Shown here one piece after another: positions 1 to 8,169 of a stretch of DNA of 10,197 nt; the first letter of the stretch is position 1; each line of letters starts with the position of its first letter. The stretch lies in assembly GCA_964520975.1 (NCBI GenBank), contig CAZFPA010000065.1, forward strand, positions 1 to 10,197. Reading direction: 5' to 3'. The notes under the pieces are model-generated. The model ran no database searches, had not been told where the DNA came from, and saw nothing but the letters and a program-made list of their open reading frames with translations. This DNA comes from CAZFPA01 sp964520975. Its GTDB lineage: Bacteria; Bacillota; Negativicutes; Selenomonadales; Selenomonadaceae. The position numbers were made by a program, and so were the translations under genes.

Positions 1-176
1 GGATTTTTGCAACGAATAAATAAAAAAATGAAATGTGTAAGCCTATGAATGAATAATGACATTCGCTGTTGCAAGAGGATGGCGGCAAAGATCAGGAATG
101 AGCGACGGAGCCTATGTGATATGATCGTTGGGGAAAGCACGGGCGTGGCGATTCCAACCGTCCTGGAGGGAAAAAG

Positions 177-1355
177 ATGAAGCGTTATTTTATGATTGCC
201 CTGGGCTGTATTTTAGTATTGGCTGTAAGTGTTGTTCTTTATGGAGCCTGGCTGAATCACGAGGGAGAGAATGCCATTACCAATAGGATGAACAATCGGG
301 CGCTCTCGCTGCAAGGGGAGCGTGTGCAGGTCCGTATGCTGCGTCCAATGATCGGCTGGCCGACCGTTAATCTTTTTGCCGAGGAAATGGCGGACGCCGT
401 TGCCCGGGTGGATGGTGTTGTGCAGAATGTGCTGGTCGACCGGCAGAGCTACGTTGAACAGGGACAACTGCTGATGCAGGTGCAGAATGAGGAAATTCCG
501 CTGAAGATCAAGCAGGCGAACAGCAATATTGCCAAGGCACAGGCAGAGGAAAAGCGAGCCTATAATGCGTATCAGCGCGCCCTCGAACTGATTCGCGGAA
601 ACGCGACCTCGCAGGAGAAACTGGAGGAGGCCGAGGCCAGTTATCGCTCTGCGGTAGCTTCCATTGATGAGTTTCAAAGCGCCCGTGAGCAGCTCCTGGT
701 GAATCAGTCCCGACAGAATATCACGGCACCGATTGCCGGTGATGTCCTCATGCTGTACCGGAAGCCGGGAACCTTTGTGACAGCTGGAACCGCGGTTGCA
801 CTTATCGGTGATTTCAATAAGCTGCGTTTTAAGACGGCTATGACCGATGCGGCAATCCGGTCGATGCTGCCGCTGGAGGAAATGAAGGAAGTTGTGTTTC
901 CACAGCGGGATTTCGATAAGGTATACTATACGGATTATGGCAGTGGCAATGCCGGGGAGGAACAGAAATTCCATGTCAACATTGTTTCGGTGACACCATC
1001 CCTCGATGTCCCCGCAGCCATGCGCTATGTTGTGTGGGAAATCGACAATAGCTCGGGGATTCTTGAGCCGCAGACCTACAGCAATATGTATGTACAGTCC
1101 CAACAGCCGGTTTCCGTGCTGGCGGTGCCGTTGAGCGCTATGGTGGATCAGAATCATGGTGCGGTATACGTATGGGATGCCGATGGTCACGTCAATCGGC
1201 GGGATGTCAGTGTCGGTGCTGATGATGGTGAATATGCCGAGGTGCTCGACGGGCTGCAGGAAGGGGACATTGTCATCGTTTCCGGAACGGATGGGCTGGA
1301 GAGCGGAACCAAGGCAGAGGTAGAGATCGAGGAGGCCGATGGCGATGGACGTTAA
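177..1355 (+). CDS. HlyD/RND-type periplasmic adaptor (membrane fusion protein) of an NHLM export operon
   Basis: A 392-residue membrane-anchored adaptor, expected to bridge an inner-membrane exporter to the outer envelope. Seen in the sequence: a short basic N-terminus and one hydrophobic segment (about residues 5-25). The first half of a biotinyl/lipoyl-like domain follows (about 72-110, with DGVVQNVLV). An Ala/Glu/Gln-rich helical hairpin spans about 108-175, and the returning lipoyl half contains ITAPIAGDV (182-190). After that come beta-barrel and membrane-proximal domains, with an acidic C-terminus. The start is well supported: GGAGGG at 165-170 lies 6 nt before the ATG. It overlaps the next gene, so the two are probably translationally coupled. 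The family is normally paired with ABC or RND pumps. The neighbours here are ABC transporters, so this is an ABC-linked adaptor. It is the only adaptor of the pair with a long coiled-coil hairpin. No clear sigma-70 promoter was found in the 176 bases upstream, so the operon may begin outside the window or use an alternative sigma factor. The Cys at residue 11 is not in a lipobox. Confidence 0.9.
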   Translation: MKRYFMIALGCILVLAVSVVLYGAWLNHEGENAITNRMNNRALSLQGERVQVRMLRPMIGWPTVNLFAEEMADAVARVDGVVQNVLVDRQSYVEQGQLLMQVQNEEIPLKIKQANSNIAKAQAEEKRAYNAYQRALELIRGNATSQEKLEEAEASYRSAVASIDEFQSAREQLLVNQSRQNITAPIAGDVLMLYRKPGTFVTAGTAVALIGDFNKLRFKTAMTDAAIRSMLPLEEMKEVVFPQRDFDKVYYTDYGSGNAGEEQKFHVNIVSVTPSLDVPAAMRYVVWEIDNSSGILEPQTYSNMYVQSQQPVSVLAVPLSAMVDQNHGAVYVWDADGHVNRRDVSVGADDGEYAEVLDGLQEGDIVIVSGTDGLESGTKAEVEIEEADGDGR

Positions 1356-2301
1356 TCATATTTTCAGTCGGGAAGCACTGGATAAAATGCGGTCGCCGGA
1401 AAAGCTGGACCGGATGCTGCAGATCACAAATCCTATCGGCTGGATGGGGCTCATCGCAGTAGGCGTTGTCATGTTTTCGGTCGTTCTGTGGTCGGTATTC
1501 GGTGCATTCAGTGAAAAAGCGGACGGCATGGGCATGATTATGGATTCCGCCGGGGTTGTGAATGTTTCGCATGTGATGGACGGCAAGGTTTCAGAGATCT
1601 ATGTGCATACGGGAAGCCGCGTGAAAAAGGGGGATATCATTGCCCGCCTGGAGCAGGCCGCGCGGAGTGCCGATACGCGTATGGCGCTGTATGATATGAA
1701 TCTTTCAGCGAATGACCGTGACGCTGCGCAGCGTGCCTCACAGTATGATGCCAAGAAATATCAGGAAAAGGTCGGGGAAGAAATCTACAGTGATTATGAT
1801 GGCATTGTCGATGAGATAGCGGTGGAGCGTGGCAGTATAGTCCAGATGGGGGCGCCGATCTGTACCCTGCGCCGGGATCAGGAGCGCAAGGATCTCAGCG
1901 GTGTCTTTTATGTTTCGGTTGAAAAAGGAAAGAGAGTCACACCGGGCATGACGCTGCAGCTGTCCCCGAATGGCAGTGATACCTCACAAAATGGCAGTCT
2001 GCTGGCAGTTGTGCGGTCTGTTTCTGAGTATCCGGTTTCCCAGCAGGGAATGCAGAAGGCACTGGGCAATGCACAGCTGGCACAGTGGATTTTTACCAAG
2101 GAGAACAGCGCTTTGGTAGAGGTCCATTTTGACCTGGTCAAGGATGAGACTTCACCTTCCGGATATTTATGGACCTCGGTGGTGGGAAACCATCGTCCGG
2201 TCACAGCAGGAAGCTTCTGTACCGGTAGTATTGTCATAGAGCGTAAACCACCGCTCTCTAAGGTGTTCTATAAATTCAGCCAGTGGTTAAGGAGTCGGTG
2301 A
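1345..2301 (+). CDS. NHLM bacteriocin-system secretion protein (HlyD-like adaptor)
   Basis: The second adaptor of the operon, 318 residues. The N-terminus carries an ALDKMRSPEKLDRML-type cytosolic stretch (11-25) that I recognise from NHLM secretion proteins (TIGR03794-like). One membrane segment follows (about 33-54), then a lipoyl half (MDGKVSEIYVHTGSRVKKGD, 78-97), a short hairpin of only about 45 residues, and the returning half with DYDGIVDEIAVERGSIV (150-166). A beta-rich C-terminal region ends in a basic tail. The helical hairpin is short, so the protein by itself may not reach far into the periplasm. The preceding adaptor may supply that part (inference). The start is ambiguous by two codons: GGAGG at 1331-1335 is 3 nt from an ATG at 1339 and 9 nt from the ATG at 1345, so I prefer the latter. 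The gene overlaps the previous one and ends 2 nt before the next start, which is tight operon packing. Its role is to couple the two ABC proteins to periplasmic export. Confidence 0.87.
   Translation: MDVNHIFSREALDKMRSPEKLDRMLQITNPIGWMGLIAVGVVMFSVVLWSVFGAFSEKADGMGMIMDSAGVVNVSHVMDGKVSEIYVHTGSRVKKGDIIARLEQAARSADTRMALYDMNLSANDRDAAQRASQYDAKKYQEKVGEEIYSDYDGIVDEIAVERGSIVQMGAPICTLRRDQERKDLSGVFYVSVEKGKRVTPGMTLQLSPNGSDTSQNGSLLAVVRSVSEYPVSQQGMQKALGNAQLAQWIFTKENSALVEVHFDLVKDETSPSGYLWTSVVGNHRPVTAGSFCTGSIVIERKPPLSKVFYKFSQWLRSR
2288..2294 (+). promoter_or_regulatory. Shine-Dalgarno site that sets the start of the peptidase-ABC gene
   Basis: TAAGGAG lies 9 nt upstream of the ATG at 2304. The frame stays open upstream to a GTG at 2283, but that codon lies before this ribosome-binding site and inside the preceding gene. 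ATG 2304 is therefore the likely start. Confidence 0.75.
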
Positions 2302-2303
2302 AT

Positions 2304-4478
2304 ATGAAGCAGAAGCAACGGGTAAAGACACCGACTGTCCTGCAGATGGAGGCCGCAGAATGCGGCGCGGCTTCCCTGGGAATGATTTTATCCTATTATG
2401 GGCTTTGGGTGCCATTGGAAAAACTGCGTCAGGAATGTGGTGTGAACCGTGATGGGAGTAAAGCAAGCGCCGTTTTAAAGGCAGCCCGGGCACGTGGCTG
2501 TGAGGCACATGGCTGGCGCTGGAATGCAGATGCTCTGCGTGAGAAGCAATATCCGCTTATCATCCATTGGGAATTCAATCATTTCGTTGTTTTGGAGGGA
2601 ATCTGCAAGGATAAGGTTTATCTGAACGATCCGGCCATCGGGCATCGGGTGGTTCCCTGGGAGGAATTCCGTACCTCGTATACGGGGGTATCGCTATCCA
2701 TTGAGCCCACAGACCACTTTGTGAAAGCGGGACATCGCTACAGCATTGTCAAAGCTGTGCGCGATAAGCTTTGGAAAGATAAATGGGCTACGCTGTTCAT
2801 CCTCCTGCTGGGCTTGTTCGCCATCATTCCTGGGCTCGCCTCGCCGGTGATGGGCCAGATTTTCCTTGATGATATTTTGACCGGCCGCCATCCGGACTGG
2901 ATGTTCAATCTTTGCGTGGCAATGACCATTTCCTTTGTTTTGCAGGGCGTATTGGTCTGGCTGCGTTCCTGGTGCCTCACGCGCTGGCAGCAGAAGCTTA
3001 CGCTGGCCGATTCCAGCAGTTTTTTCTGGCATGTGCTGCGGCTTCCTATGAATTTTTTCCAGCAGCGCTTTGCCGGTGAGATTGCAACCCGTGTGGGATT
3101 TAATGAAAGCATTGCGGGGGTATTGAGCGATTCCGCGGCAACCGTGCTGCTCGATATACTCGTGGCGGTATTTTATCTGGGCCTTCTGCTGCAGTATAGT
3201 GTGATTCTGACAGTGATCGGTGTTTCCTTCAGCCTGATCGACGTGGCCGTATTTTTTTACCTGCGTCGGCGCATCATCGAAATGACGATGCGTGTGCAGC
3301 AGGATGCCGGTAAGGAATGCGGGGTGGCCATGAATGGGCTGCAGATGATCGAGACCATCAAGGCCAATGGCAATGAAAATGAATTCTTTACGAAATGGGC
3401 TGGTTATCGGGCCAAGGTATTGAACGGTACGCAGGAAATACAGCTGCTTTCGCAGACGACGACCATGCTGCCGCTGCTGCTGGGAGGAGTCAATACAGCT
3501 CTGATTATGACAATCGGCGGTTTTTCCATCATGGATGGGCTGATGACAGCCGGTATTTTTATGGCGTTTCAAAGCCTGATGGGAAATTTTCAGGCGCCAT
3601 TCGGCCGTGTCCTCGGACTTGCGCAGACTTTGCAGACAACAGAAATGCAGATGCAGCGGTTGGATGATGTACGCTGCTATGATATCGATTCCCTGAATTA
3701 TCCGGAAAAACCGGCGGCACCTATTAAAAAGTCCCGTCTGTCCGGAAAGCTGGAGATCCGCGATATCAGCTTTGGTTACAGTCCGCTGGAACCGCCGCTT
3801 ATTGAGCATTTCTCCCTGACTCTCAATCCGGGGCGCTGGGTAGCGATCGTTGGAGCTTCAGGCAGTGGGAAATCGACACTGGCCAAGGTTGTGACCGGGC
3901 TGTATGAGGAATGGTCCGGCGAAATCCGGCTGGATGGGGTACGGCGCCGGGAACTTCCCCGGGAGGTGATCGTGAATTCTGTTGCCGGTGTTGATCAGGA
4001 TATTTTTCAGCTTTCCGGTTCCGTCAGGGATAATATCACCCTGTTCGATAGCTCGATTCGTCGTAGCGAGCTCATTGCCGCAGCGCAGGACGCCTGTATT
4101 CATGAAGATATTCTCAAGCTGGACGGCAGCTATGAGGCCGAAGTGAGTGAGGGCGGTCTCAACTTCAGTGGCGGCCAGTGCCAGCGGCTGGAAATTGCCC
4201 GCGCTCTGGCAAACCAGCCGTCGCTGCTGGTGCTTGACGAAGCGACGAGTGCGCTGGACCCGATTACCGAGGAGCAGATCCTGCAGAATATCCGTCGGCG
4301 AGGCTGTGCCTGCCTGATTGTTGCCCATCGTCTGTCGACGATTCGGGACTGTGATGAGATCATTGTGCTGTCTAGGGGGAAAATTGTTGAACGTGGCACG
4401 CATGCAGCGATGATGGAGCATGATGGACCGTATCGCAGGCTGGTAGAGGAACGGCAGCAGGGAGATGACAAAGTATGA
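2304..4478 (+). CDS. NHLM-type peptidase/permease/ATPase (C39 bacteriocin-processing ABC transporter)
   Basis: A 724-residue fused exporter that should cut the leader from a peptide precursor and export the rest across the inner membrane. Seen in order: an N-terminal C39 cysteine peptidase with Gln14 and Cys20 (in QMEAAECGAASLGMI), His93 (NHFVVLEG) and Asp109 (LNDPAIG), so the whole catalytic set is present. Then a type-I ABC membrane domain (first segment about 161-182) and a nucleotide-binding domain. The latter has Walker A GASGSGKST (517-525), signature FSGGQCQR (621-628), Walker B LLVLDEATSALD with Asp645/Glu646, and H-loop His675. All ATPase motifs look functional. The only oddity is Cys626 just after the signature, where Arg or Lys is usual. 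C39 peptidases cut after double-glycine-type motifs. This is the TIGR03796-like member of the three-gene NHLM set (known from the family). The gene overlaps the next by ATGA, which indicates translational coupling. Confidence 0.95.
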   Translation: MKQKQRVKTPTVLQMEAAECGAASLGMILSYYGLWVPLEKLRQECGVNRDGSKASAVLKAARARGCEAHGWRWNADALREKQYPLIIHWEFNHFVVLEGICKDKVYLNDPAIGHRVVPWEEFRTSYTGVSLSIEPTDHFVKAGHRYSIVKAVRDKLWKDKWATLFILLLGLFAIIPGLASPVMGQIFLDDILTGRHPDWMFNLCVAMTISFVLQGVLVWLRSWCLTRWQQKLTLADSSSFFWHVLRLPMNFFQQRFAGEIATRVGFNESIAGVLSDSAATVLLDILVAVFYLGLLLQYSVILTVIGVSFSLIDVAVFFYLRRRIIEMTMRVQQDAGKECGVAMNGLQMIETIKANGNENEFFTKWAGYRAKVLNGTQEIQLLSQTTTMLPLLLGGVNTALIMTIGGFSIMDGLMTAGIFMAFQSLMGNFQAPFGRVLGLAQTLQTTEMQMQRLDDVRCYDIDSLNYPEKPAAPIKKSRLSGKLEIRDISFGYSPLEPPLIEHFSLTLNPGRWVAIVGASGSGKSTLAKVVTGLYEEWSGEIRLDGVRRRELPREVIVNSVAGVDQDIFQLSGSVRDNITLFDSSIRRSELIAAAQDACIHEDILKLDGSYEAEVSEGGLNFSGGQCQRLEIARALANQPSLLVLDEATSALDPITEEQILQNIRRRGCACLIVAHRLSTIRDCDEIIVLSRGKIVERGTHAAMMEHDGPYRRLVEERQQGDDKV

Positions 4479-7225
4479 TGGAAAACAAAGCTGAACGACA
4501 TTGGCAGCGGCAGACGTTGTCCGCAGGCAAGCGGTTGCCCATCCGTCAGGAGGATGCAGCGTTTTTTCAGATCGTGCAGGGAACGGGCGAAATCTATGCG
4601 GTAAATCAGGAACACGGCCAGCAGATATTTCTCCTGGAGCGTTCTGCTGGTGCGCTTGTATTTCCCTTGCAGGAAGTGCTCATGAAAATGGAGCTTTTCC
4701 TGTATGCCAAAACCGATGTCGTTATTGAGGCGTGCCCGATGTCTTCCCTGGAAAATCAGCTGGCTGGCGATGCCGTATTTTTGACGGAGCTGCGTGAGGG
4801 CATGCAGCAGTGGTTTGCGGCGTTACTGGAAGTTTCCTGGTTGAAGTTCCTGGCTAATCGTGGCGATGATATGCTCGTCCAGTGGGAACAGCCTGGTTTT
4901 TTGTCGACAGCTGAGACCGGTGCTGCGCTATGGAAGCAGTTCAGTGAGCATCAGGATATTCTTTCGATGCTTATTGGAATGCGATTTAAGGCAGAAACAA
5001 AACGGTCCGAGCAAAAATTGTTCTGGCGCCATAAGCAATCGGAGCGTCTTATCAATAGTGCTGTGGGCAACCTGATCGGTGTCGATGAATTTGATGAAGT
5101 GGCGGGAAATGTGTCGCCGGATGTACGTCTGGATGAGGCTGTATACATTGTCCGGCGTGTTGCGGCGGCGCTGCAGATGCGTACCGATAGTATTCAGCTT
5201 TCCGCAGAGCTTACCCGCAAGCTGGATCAGCTTGGCCTGCTGCGCCGTCTGGTTCAAAAGGGCGGTATGCAGATGCGATTGATATCGCTGGAAAACAACT
5301 GGTATGAAAAGGATTGCGGCGTTATGCTGGGATATTTTGGGCCGCAAAAGGAGTTGGCGGCCATTCTGCCGCAGACACCGAGTTCCTATCAGCTGGTGAC
5401 GCATAAGCATCCGGAGGGTATTGCGCTGACTGCCGAGGTCGCTGCCCAGCTTGACAGTGATGCCTTTTGCTGTTACGGTGGCTTTCCCGCGAGAAAGCTG
5501 AAAGTTCGGGACTTGCTGAGATTCATGTTCAAGCAATGCTGGAAACATGATTATCAGACGATTATTCTCACCAGCTTCGTGGCAGGAATCATTCCGCTTT
5601 GTTCCCCAATCGTCATTCAGACGATTTTCAGTGATATCATTCCCATTCAGGATCGGCAGGGGCTTGCGACGGTTACACAGGTTATGATGGTAGTAGGCTT
5701 CACCACCGCGGCTATTTCTCTGGTGCGCTCGATTGCCGTTCTGCGTATCAGCTCACATTTGGATATGGCTACAGAGGCTGCGCTTTGGAACCGTTTGCTT
5801 TCATTGCCGACAAAGTTTTTCCGGCAATTCCAGACCGGTGAGCTGTTGCAGCGCATGGAAGGGATTCAGGCAGTGAAATCCTTTGTGACCGGTGACTTCA
5901 TTGGGAGTGTATTCAATTTCTTTTTTTCCTTCTGGAGCCTGTTTTTAATGTGCTACTACAGCATCAAGCTCACCATGGCAGCCATGGTTGTCTGGGTGAT
6001 TTATTTTATTGTGATCGCGTTTATTTACCGGCGGGTATTGCAGATGCAGCGTAAAATGATTGATGCGACCAATAAAACAGCCGGACAGGTACAGCAAATC
6101 TTTCGCGGTCTGCCAAAGTTCCGGGTGCAGGGAGCAGAGGAGCGGGCCTATTATCTTTGGTCCAAGGTGTTTGGTGAAGAGTGGAAATGGAATTTGAAGC
6201 TTCGCTGGCAGGGAAACTATAACGCAATTATTGGCGGGATCCAGCCGTTTATCCTTACGATGCTGCTCTATTATACGGTTATTTATGGTATGCGGGAGAC
6301 CGTGAACGGTATAACCGTGCAGACGATGGGGTATGCAGAATTCATGGGGTTCCAGGCAGCCTTTGGCAGCTTTAATGCAACGCTGGTATCTGTCATTCCG
6401 TTGGTGGCCAGCTTTTTCTCAGTACAGCCCCATATCGAGAATTTCCGGCCCATCCTGGAGGCTGAACCGGAAATCAGTGAGGATAAAATCGATGCCGATG
6501 TATTGTCCGGTACCATCGAGGTTCGTCATCTGAGCTTTGCTTATCAGCCGGAATCGGCGGATGTGCTGAAGGATATTTCCTTTCAGGTGAAAGCGGGCGA
6601 GACGCTTGCAATCGTGGGACGTTCCGGTTGCGGCAAGTCGACACTGATGCGATTGCTGCTGGGGTTTGAAGAGCCAAAGACGGGAGCCGTCTATTATGAT
6701 GGGCAGGATCTGGCCGAGCTGAATGTAGTTTCGGTGCGTACCCAGATGGGCGTGGTTCTGCAAAACGGGCAATTGATGTCGGGGGATATCTTTACGAATA
6801 TCGTTGGTACAAGCGCACTGACCATGGAGGATGCCTGGCTGGCAGCCAAGCGGGCGGGTATCGATGAAGACATCCAACAGATGCCCATGGGCATGTATAC
6901 GATGATCAGTGAAGGCAGCAGTAATATATCCGGTGGGCAGCGGCAGCGTCTCCTGATTGCCCGTGCATTGGCGAACCGTCCCGCGATTCTTTTGCTGGAT
7001 GAGGCAACCAGTGCTCTGGATAATCGTACCCAGGCAATTGTGACCAGGAGTCTTAAGGAAATGCATTGTACGCGTATCCTGGTAGCACACCGCCTCACGA
7101 CCATACGGGAGGCAGATCGTATTCTGGTTATGGATGCTGGTCGCATCGTTGAAACTGGAACCTATGATGAACTCGTTGCGCAGGGTGGGTTGTTTGCACA
7201 ACTGATTGAACGGCAGGTGGCCTGA
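4475..7225 (+). CDS. NHLM bacteriocin-system ABC transporter, ATP-binding/permease protein
   Basis: A 916-residue partner ABC protein. It has a long N-terminal cytosolic region without peptidase motifs (about 1-345), a six-helix membrane domain (about 360-660) and a nucleotide-binding domain (about 680-916). The nucleotide-binding domain shows Walker A GRSGCGKST (715-723), signature NISGGQRQR (Ser819-Gly820-Gly821-Gln822), Walker B ILLLDEATSALD (Asp842/Glu843) and H-loop His872. The architecture and length match the second ATP-binding protein of NHLM systems (TIGR03797-like), which lacks a C39 domain and always sits beside the peptidase-bearing one. The two probably form a heterodimer (inference). 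The N-terminal part (about 20-100) is beta-rich and could be a cyclic-nucleotide-binding-like or other sensing fold; I cannot identify it by eye. AGGGAG at 4459-4464 serves the ATG at 4475, which overlaps the previous stop codon. A second ATG follows immediately at 4478. Confidence 0.93.
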   Translation: MMENKAERHWQRQTLSAGKRLPIRQEDAAFFQIVQGTGEIYAVNQEHGQQIFLLERSAGALVFPLQEVLMKMELFLYAKTDVVIEACPMSSLENQLAGDAVFLTELREGMQQWFAALLEVSWLKFLANRGDDMLVQWEQPGFLSTAETGAALWKQFSEHQDILSMLIGMRFKAETKRSEQKLFWRHKQSERLINSAVGNLIGVDEFDEVAGNVSPDVRLDEAVYIVRRVAAALQMRTDSIQLSAELTRKLDQLGLLRRLVQKGGMQMRLISLENNWYEKDCGVMLGYFGPQKELAAILPQTPSSYQLVTHKHPEGIALTAEVAAQLDSDAFCCYGGFPARKLKVRDLLRFMFKQCWKHDYQTIILTSFVAGIIPLCSPIVIQTIFSDIIPIQDRQGLATVTQVMMVVGFTTAAISLVRSIAVLRISSHLDMATEAALWNRLLSLPTKFFRQFQTGELLQRMEGIQAVKSFVTGDFIGSVFNFFFSFWSLFLMCYYSIKLTMAAMVVWVIYFIVIAFIYRRVLQMQRKMIDATNKTAGQVQQIFRGLPKFRVQGAEERAYYLWSKVFGEEWKWNLKLRWQGNYNAIIGGIQPFILTMLLYYTVIYGMRETVNGITVQTMGYAEFMGFQAAFGSFNATLVSVIPLVASFFSVQPHIENFRPILEAEPEISEDKIDADVLSGTIEVRHLSFAYQPESADVLKDISFQVKAGETLAIVGRSGCGKSTLMRLLLGFEEPKTGAVYYDGQDLAELNVVSVRTQMGVVLQNGQLMSGDIFTNIVGTSALTMEDAWLAAKRAGIDEDIQQMPMGMYTMISEGSSNISGGQRQRLLIARALANRPAILLLDEATSALDNRTQAIVTRSLKEMHCTRILVAHRLTTIREADRILVMDAGRIVETGTYDELVAQGGLFAQLIERQVA

Positions 7226-7239
7226 AAGGGAGTCAAAAT

Positions 7240-7809
7240 ATGAATGCAGATGAAAAAAAGGGGATTTCTTATTACAATGCGCTCGCTGTACAGGCGCAGC
7301 AGGATACAAAAGCTTTTTCCGAGTTGTATGAGTATTTTTTCCCGCGGGTGTATAATTTTCTGTTTTCCCGTGTGAAGCAGGCTGATGCAGCCGATGAAAT
7401 CGTGAGTGTCACTTTTGAGAAAATGTTTACGCATCTGGCAGAATATCAGCCGGATAAAGCAGCGTTTTCTACCTGGCTTTTCCATATTGCCCAAAATGGT
7501 ATGATGGATTATTTCCGTCGCCAACAGCATCGCAAGGAAGCTGTATGGGAGGATTTCTTTGATCCGGCAGATGAGAAGCCTACGCCGGAAAGTCAGATCC
7601 TGCAGCAGGAAGGAAATCAGGAGCTTTTGACAGCATTAGGGCAGCTCAAGGAACGGGAACGTCATATCATCGAATTGAAATATTTTTCAGCATTGAGTAA
7701 TCAGGAAATAGCCAAAATGGAAGGGATCAGTCCGGGAAATGTCGGTGTGATCCTGTTTCGGGCCATTGGAAATTTAAAAAAATTATTGGATGCACCTTGT
7801 AATGAATGA
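7240..7809 (+). CDS. ECF-type RNA polymerase sigma factor
   Basis: A 189-residue sigma-70-family protein of ECF size. Sigma region 2 spans about residues 24-94: AFSELYEYFFPRVYNFL, then DAADEIVSVTFEKMF (core-binding and -10 recognition) and STWLFHIAQNGMMDYFRRQ. A variable linker follows. Region 4, with a helix-turn-helix, spans about 130-183 (LKERERHIIELKYF, then LSNQEIAKMEGISPGNVGV). It should direct RNA polymerase to a dedicated promoter set. Shine-Dalgarno AAAGGGAG ends at 7232, 7 nt before the ATG. Only 14 nt separate it from the exporter, with no terminator between, so it is co-transcribed with it. No recognisable anti-sigma factor (zinc finger or transmembrane FecR/RsiW type) is in the window. 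An ECF sigma factor attached to an NHLM exporter suggests that the module, or its peptide substrates elsewhere, is controlled by it. That is inference. Confidence 0.9.
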   Translation: MNADEKKGISYYNALAVQAQQDTKAFSELYEYFFPRVYNFLFSRVKQADAADEIVSVTFEKMFTHLAEYQPDKAAFSTWLFHIAQNGMMDYFRRQQHRKEAVWEDFFDPADEKPTPESQILQQEGNQELLTALGQLKERERHIIELKYFSALSNQEIAKMEGISPGNVGVILFRAIGNLKKLLDAPCNE

Positions 7810-7879
7810 ACTGTAGCTGCGTATAAAGTATGAAAACAAATGGACGGAACAGTTATAGCAAAGAAAGAAGGTGTCATCC

Positions 7880-8068
7880 ATGGATGTGGAAAAAGCATTG
7901 TATGAAATGGATTTTAGCCGTTTCAGCAAAAGAAAAGAAACTCTCAAAGCTGAACTCATGGAGCGTTTCCAGGAAGAACTCAATATAGAGGAACTGGATT
8001 ATGTTGTAGCAGCAGGCCGGCATCCGGCAATGGAACAGCGTAACTTAAAAGATAGAATCAAAAGGTGA
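7880..8068 (+). CDS. Small protein with leader-peptide-like C-terminal half; candidate export substrate
   Basis: A 62-residue protein that I cannot assign to a named family. Seen: an acidic/basic helical N-terminal part (FSRFSKRKETLKAELMERF, 12-30), then ELNIEELDYVVAAG (33-46) and a 16-residue basic tail ending in KR. The stretch matches the classic double-glycine leader pattern if cleavage falls after Ala45: Leu34 (-12), Glu38 (-8), Leu39 (-7), Val42 (-4), Ala44-Ala45 (-2/-1). The remaining core would be about 17 residues, with six Lys/Arg against two acidic residues and no Cys, Ser or Thr. That argues against a lanthipeptide or disulfide product. ATG 7880 is preferred because AAGGTG at 7868-7873 sits 6 nt before it; a GTG at 7871 overlaps that site. 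It is the last gene of the exporter and sigma-factor operon, just before a terminator. Alternatives are a small partner or inhibitor of the sigma factor, or a short degraded gene. Confidence 0.7.
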   Translation: MDVEKALYEMDFSRFSKRKETLKAELMERFQEELNIEELDYVVAAGRHPAMEQRNLKDRIKR

Positions 8069-8113
8069 GAAGGCCAGGTGGAAGGCATTGAAGCTATCCA
8101 GGGATGGACAGGG

Positions 8114-8144
8114 CGGGAGCGGCCAGTTGGGCCGTTCCTGTTTT
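8114..8144 (+). terminator. Rho-independent terminator ending the export operon
   Basis: An 11-bp stem (8114-8124 with 8130-8140, including two G-U pairs) closes a 5-nt loop and is followed by TTTT. It lies 45 nt after the small-protein stop codon and before the next promoter, so it marks the 3' end of the exporter operon. Confidence 0.75.
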
Positions 8145-8169
8145 ATGTTCGAATAGGAATACTTTTGGC

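Noticed and set aside
56..124. 22-codon open frame upstream of the operon, considered as a precursor peptide
   Set aside because: No Shine-Dalgarno, no leader-like pattern and no double-glycine motif.
200..215. Lipoprotein signal (Cys11) in the first adaptor
   Set aside because: The residues before Cys (Ala-Leu-Gly) lack the required hydrophobic -3 residue, and too few residues precede it for a lipoprotein signal peptide.
213..1190. Long antisense open frame opposite the first adaptor gene
   Set aside because: It has no ribosome-binding site or recognisable domain, has His/Arg/Gln-rich shadow composition, and lies opposite a gene with clear family motifs.
2694..3809. Long antisense open frame opposite the peptidase-ABC gene
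   Set aside because: A His/Gln-rich shadow of a well-conserved coding strand, with no promoter or start signals.
7797..7827. Possible promoter (TTGTAA / TATAAA) before the 62-residue gene
   Set aside because: The spacer is 19 nt and the -35 is weak. Co-transcription with the sigma factor is the simpler view, though a second promoter cannot be excluded.
7840..7860. GGAAC-type ECF -35 element shared with 10175-10182
   Set aside because: Only a short ACGGAAC match, with no consistent -10 element at a fixed distance.
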